DNA of 26,394 bases from NCBI GenBank assembly GCA_049431945.1, contig JBMTDJ010000021.1:1-26394 (forward strand), written 5' to 3'. A program made the translations under genes and the position numbers. Position 1 is the first letter of the stretch, and the number at the start of each line of letters is the position of its first letter. Below, one piece after another: positions 24,050 through 26,394 of this stretch. The DNA is from Mxb001 sp049431945. Its GTDB lineage: Bacteria; Actinomycetota; Actinomycetes; S36-B12. The notes beneath the pieces were generated by a model that searched no databases, had not been told where the DNA came from, and saw only the letters and a list, made by a program, of their open reading frames with translations.

Positions 24050-24247
24050 ATGAGCGACGTGAGCATCACTCCCCTGGTCGATGGTCCCCTCGAAGTATCC
24101 GGCGCGTGCCGCGTCAACGCCTCGGACGGGACCGAGATCCGCAGCGCAGACAAGGTCTACCTGTGCCGCTGTGGAGCCTCGGAGAAGAAGCCCTTCTGTG
24201 ACGGCTCGCACAAGAAGATCGGCTTCGTCTCCAACGTCGAGGCCTGA
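24050..24247 (+). CDS. CDGSH-type [2Fe-2S] iron-sulfur protein
   Basis: A 65-residue protein with a single CDGSH motif. Cys39 and Cys41 (CRC), Cys50 (FCDGSH) and His54 form the three-Cys, one-His ligand set of the mitoNEET-type [2Fe-2S] cluster; the pattern CxC-x8-C-x3-H is perfect. There is no membrane helix, so it should be cytoplasmic. Bacterial members are thought to act in electron transfer, cluster transfer or redox sensing, and nothing here decides between these. The N-terminal part (SITPLVDGPLEVSG) is the usual beta-rich lead-in. It follows the pseudokinase-flippase gene by 10 bp and converges on moeZ across 62 bp, where I see no strong terminator. Confidence 0.93.
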   Translation: MSDVSITPLVDGPLEVSGACRVNASDGTEIRSADKVYLCRCGASEKKPFCDGSHKKIGFVSNVEA

Positions 24248-24309
24248 CCTCAGGATCACCCCGCCCTCCACCGAAGCACGTCCGCTGCAGCGAGGCAGTC
24301 GGGCGAGGA

Positions 24310-25500
24310 TCAGTAGTAGGGCACCTCGGGGTCTACCTGCAGCGACCACGCATTGATTCCGCCGCCTACGTGAAGTGCGTCGGAGAATCCCGCGCCGTGC
24401 AGGACAGCAAGGACTTCAGCGGATCGGCCTCCCACCTTGCAGTGCAGCACGATCTGCTTGTCCTGGGGAAGTTTCTCCAGCGCTGAGCCGTCAAGGAACT
24501 CACCCTTGGAGATGAACTCGGCGCCGTCGATCGTTGCGATCTCCCACTCGATGGGCTCACGCACATCGATGAGGACGAAGTCACGCTCGCCTGCCGCCCT
24601 CTCGTCCAGCATCTGCTTGAGGTCGTGAACGCTGATGGTGCTGTCCCGTGCCGCTTCGGCAGCAGCATCAGAGATCGTGCCGCAGAAGGCGTCGTAGTCG
24701 ATGAGCTCCGTCACCGTGGCATTGGGACCACAGACCGCGCAGTTCGGGTCCTTGCGGATCCTCACCTCGCGGTAGTCCATCTCGAGCGCGTCGTAGACCT
24801 TCAGGCGCCCGAGCAGCGGATCTCCGATGCCGGTGAGCATCTTGATCGCCTCGGTCACCTGAATGGAGCCGATGCTGGCGCACAGCACGCCCAGCACGCC
24901 GCCCTCGGCGCATGAGGGCACCATTCCCGGTGGCGGAGGCTCGGGGTAGAGGCAGCGGTAGCACGGGCCGTGCTCGGCCCAGAAGACGCTCGCCTGGCCG
25001 TCGAAGCGGTAGATCGATCCCCAGACGTAGGGCTTGCCGAGCAGGACGCACGCATCATTGACGAGATAGCGCGTCGCGAAGTTGTCGGTACCGTCGACGA
25101 TGAGGTCGTACTGGGCGAAGAGCGGAAGGACGTTGGTGGAGTCGAGTCGCTCGTCGTGGATGACCACATCGACGTAGGGATTGATCTCCTTGATCGAGTC
25201 GCGCGCGCTCTCGGCCTTGGAACGGCCGATATCGCTCTGGCCGTGGATGATCTGGCGCTGCAGATTGGACTCGTCGACCGTATCGAACTCCACGATGCCG
25301 AGCGTCCCGACGCCGGCGGCCGCGAGGTACATGAGGGCAGGGCTGCCCAGACCACCTGCACCGATGCACAGCACCCGAGCGTTCTTCAGGCGCTTCTGCC
25401 CCATCATCCCGACATCGGGAATGATGAGGTGGCGGCTGTAGCGGCGAACCTCGTCAGCGGACAGACTGTCGGCTGGCTCGACGAGTGGCGGCAGGGACAT
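24310..25500 (-). CDS. moeZ: Adenylyltransferase/sulfurtransferase MoeZ (ThiF plus rhodanese)
   Basis: A 396-residue two-domain protein that adenylates the C-terminal Gly-Gly of ubiquitin-like sulfur carriers and then transfers sulfur, serving molybdopterin and, in some actinobacteria, thioamide or cysteine pathways. The ThiF domain has GAGGLG (47-52), NLQRQ and DGTDNFATRYL, and zinc cysteines in CYRCLYP and CAVCG. The rhodanese domain (about 290-396) carries the active-site Cys354 in HCKVGGRS, so it should be sulfurtransferase-competent. The length is normal for MoeZ. The ATG at 25500 has AAGGAG at good distance. No sulfur-carrier protein is encoded in the window. The M. tuberculosis moeB1/moeZ gene (Rv3206c) lies in the matching neighbourhood. 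It is divergent from the C26 hydrolase gene. Confidence 0.95.
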   Translation of the reverse strand: MSLPPLVEPADSLSADEVRRYSRHLIIPDVGMMGQKRLKNARVLCIGAGGLGSPALMYLAAAGVGTLGIVEFDTVDESNLQRQIIHGQSDIGRSKAESARDSIKEINPYVDVVIHDERLDSTNVLPLFAQYDLIVDGTDNFATRYLVNDACVLLGKPYVWGSIYRFDGQASVFWAEHGPCYRCLYPEPPPPGMVPSCAEGGVLGVLCASIGSIQVTEAIKMLTGIGDPLLGRLKVYDALEMDYREVRIRKDPNCAVCGPNATVTELIDYDAFCGTISDAAAEAARDSTISVHDLKQMLDERAAGERDFVLIDVREPIEWEIATIDGAEFISKGEFLDGSALEKLPQDKQIVLHCKVGGRSAEVLAVLHGAGFSDALHVGGGINAWSLQVDPEVPYY

Positions 25501-25558
25501 GACACTCCTTCAGCGGGCGAATGCCGCAATCAACGCTTGGGTCGCTGCGGATCTTCCC

Positions 25559-25571
25559 CACCATCATGGTG
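25559..25571. promoter_or_regulatory. 13-bp palindrome in the moeZ divergent region
   Basis: CACCAT-C-ATGGTG is a perfect 6-bp inverted repeat around one central base. It lies 59 bp from the moeZ start and 98 bp from the amidotransferase-like gene start, within their shared 168-bp upstream region. The placement and symmetry suit an operator; no regulator can be named. Confidence 0.3.
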
Positions 25572-25668
25572 CCTGCGGTCGGTGGGCGCTCCCCCAGCCC
25601 TCCGGCGTCGATCCCCCTGCGCCGTCCCCCGAGACGCACCCAGGCGCCGACCGCGGGAGACTTCTGTC

Positions 25669-26373
25669 ATGGCACGTCCCGTCATCGGCCTCACGACATA
25701 CGTCGAACCTGCCCGCTGGGGGGCGTGGGAAACCAGGGCCGCGCTCCTGCACGAGTGGTACGTCGATGCAGTCCAGCAGGCTGGCGGGATCGCGGTGCTG
25801 ATTCCACCCGACGCTGATGATGACGGAGTCCTCGACTCCGTCGACGGCGTCATCATCATCGGCGGTGCCGACGTCGGCCCCGCCAACTACGGAGCGGCGC
25901 CACACCCGACGACTGACGAGCCGCGGGTCGAGCGAGATGCCAGTGAGATCCTGCTTGCGCGCGGAGCGCTCGCACGGGACCTGCCCCTGCTCGGGATCTG
26001 CCGCGGAATGCAGGTGATGGCCATCGCGCACGGTGGCTCGCTCATCCAGGACCTCCCCGACGCCGGCTACGGCCTCGTGCATCGAGAGCGACCGGGTGAG
26101 TTCACCGAGCACTCAGTGCGCCTCGCCGAGGGGTCACGCGCCGCGCGCATCTACGGCACGACCACGCTGGCGACAAACTCATCCCACCACCAAGGGGTAG
26201 CCGATCCCGGGACCTTGACGCCTACAGGATGGAGCGAGGACGGACTGATCGAGGTTCTCGAGGACCCGGCAGCGACGTTTGCCTTGGGCGTGCAGTGGCA
26301 CCCGGAGCATCCGGATCGACGTAGTCAGGAACTACCGCTCTTCCGCGCACTGGTCGAGGTCGCAACCAGGTGA
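25669..26373 (+). CDS. Class I glutamine amidotransferase-like hydrolase (peptidase C26, PuuD-like)
   Basis: A 234-residue cytoplasmic protein of the gamma-glutamyl-hydrolase family that includes PuuD, which cleaves gamma-glutamyl-GABA in putrescine breakdown. The triad is visible: nucleophile Cys111 in LGICRGMQ, and His211 and Glu213 in QWHPEHP. The oxyanion-side loop IIIGGADVGP is at 62-71, and the C26 segment NSSHHQGV precedes the last strand. The length is normal. The start ATG at 25669 is preceded by GGGAGA; the frame is open far upstream, but that part lies opposite moeZ and looks non-native. No putrescine, glutamine synthetase or polyamine gene is nearby, so the substrate is open. A short hairpin follows its stop. 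Confidence 0.92.
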   Translation: MARPVIGLTTYVEPARWGAWETRAALLHEWYVDAVQQAGGIAVLIPPDADDDGVLDSVDGVIIIGGADVGPANYGAAPHPTTDEPRVERDASEILLARGALARDLPLLGICRGMQVMAIAHGGSLIQDLPDAGYGLVHRERPGEFTEHSVRLAEGSRAARIYGTTTLATNSSHHQGVADPGTLTPTGWSEDGLIEVLEDPAATFALGVQWHPEHPDRRSQELPLFRALVEVATR

Positions 26374-26374
26374 G

Positions 26375-26390
26375 CCCCGCTACAGCGGGG
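26375..26390 (+). terminator. Hairpin after the C26 hydrolase gene
   Basis: CCCCGC pairs with GCGGGG around a TACA loop, one base after the TGA stop. It is short and GC-rich and the window ends before any T-run could be seen, so it is a possible terminator only. Confidence 0.45.
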
Positions 26391-26394
26391 TGAC

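Noticed and set aside
24970..25668. Upstream extension of the C26 hydrolase frame
   Set aside because: The open frame runs back through the divergent moeZ gene; the extension has no family similarity and ATG 25669 has an upstream GGGAGA and the expected N-terminus.

Overview
The window is GC-rich, densely coded chromosomal DNA from an actinobacterium, most likely class Actinomycetes. The evidence is the combination of UPF0182, a PDZ/Lon-like protease, a Zincin_2 (DUF2342) protein, UvrD2 with its tetracysteine and HRDC domains, a mycoredoxin, NudC, the AdnAB helicase-nuclease and MoeZ. From memory, the same families cluster in Mycobacterium tuberculosis around Rv3193c-Rv3206c, so most of the window looks like a conserved actinobacterial neighbourhood with a few insertions. 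I see no transposase, phage gene, CRISPR array, rRNA or tRNA.

Layout: 1-5263, minus strand: a small membrane protein, the PDZ protease, UPF0182 and a partial argG running off the left edge. 5407-7324, plus: Zincin_2 protein and an overlapping NUDIX hydrolase. 7325-7859: the only long intergenic region (535 bp), packed with inverted repeats and a helically phased TGGGGA repeat. 7860-10404, plus: DUF5679 zinc ribbon, M20 metallohydrolase, and a degenerate E1/ThiF-like protein resembling RiPP cyclodehydratase partners. 10405-12486, minus: uvrD2, divergent from mycoredoxin (12571-12807). 12825-13739, minus: nudC. 13805-15052, plus: a membrane acyltransferase. 15024-21457, minus: adnA-adnB operon. 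21550-24247, plus: a pseudokinase-flippase membrane protein and a CDGSH iron-sulfur protein. 24310-25500, minus: moeZ. 25669-26373, plus: a class I amidotransferase-like hydrolase.

Functional themes: DNA double-strand break resection (AdnAB) and DNA unwinding (UvrD2); thiol, sulfur and NAD chemistry (mycoredoxin, NudC, MoeZ, CDGSH protein); and the cell envelope (UPF0182, PDZ protease, acyltransferase, pseudokinase-flippase).

Two signals stand out beyond the gene list. First, start codons fall into two classes: those with a Shine-Dalgarno sequence, and those without one that carry TANNNT (or a one- or two-base variant) ending 6-7 nt before the start codon, the arrangement expected for leaderless mRNAs. 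Second, the 535-bp region before the DUF5679 gene looks like a structured, probably regulatory or noncoding-RNA locus. In addition, AdnA lacks the Walker A lysine, so its motor is probably inactive. Everything here is read by eye from sequence; family names come from motif recognition, not database searches.
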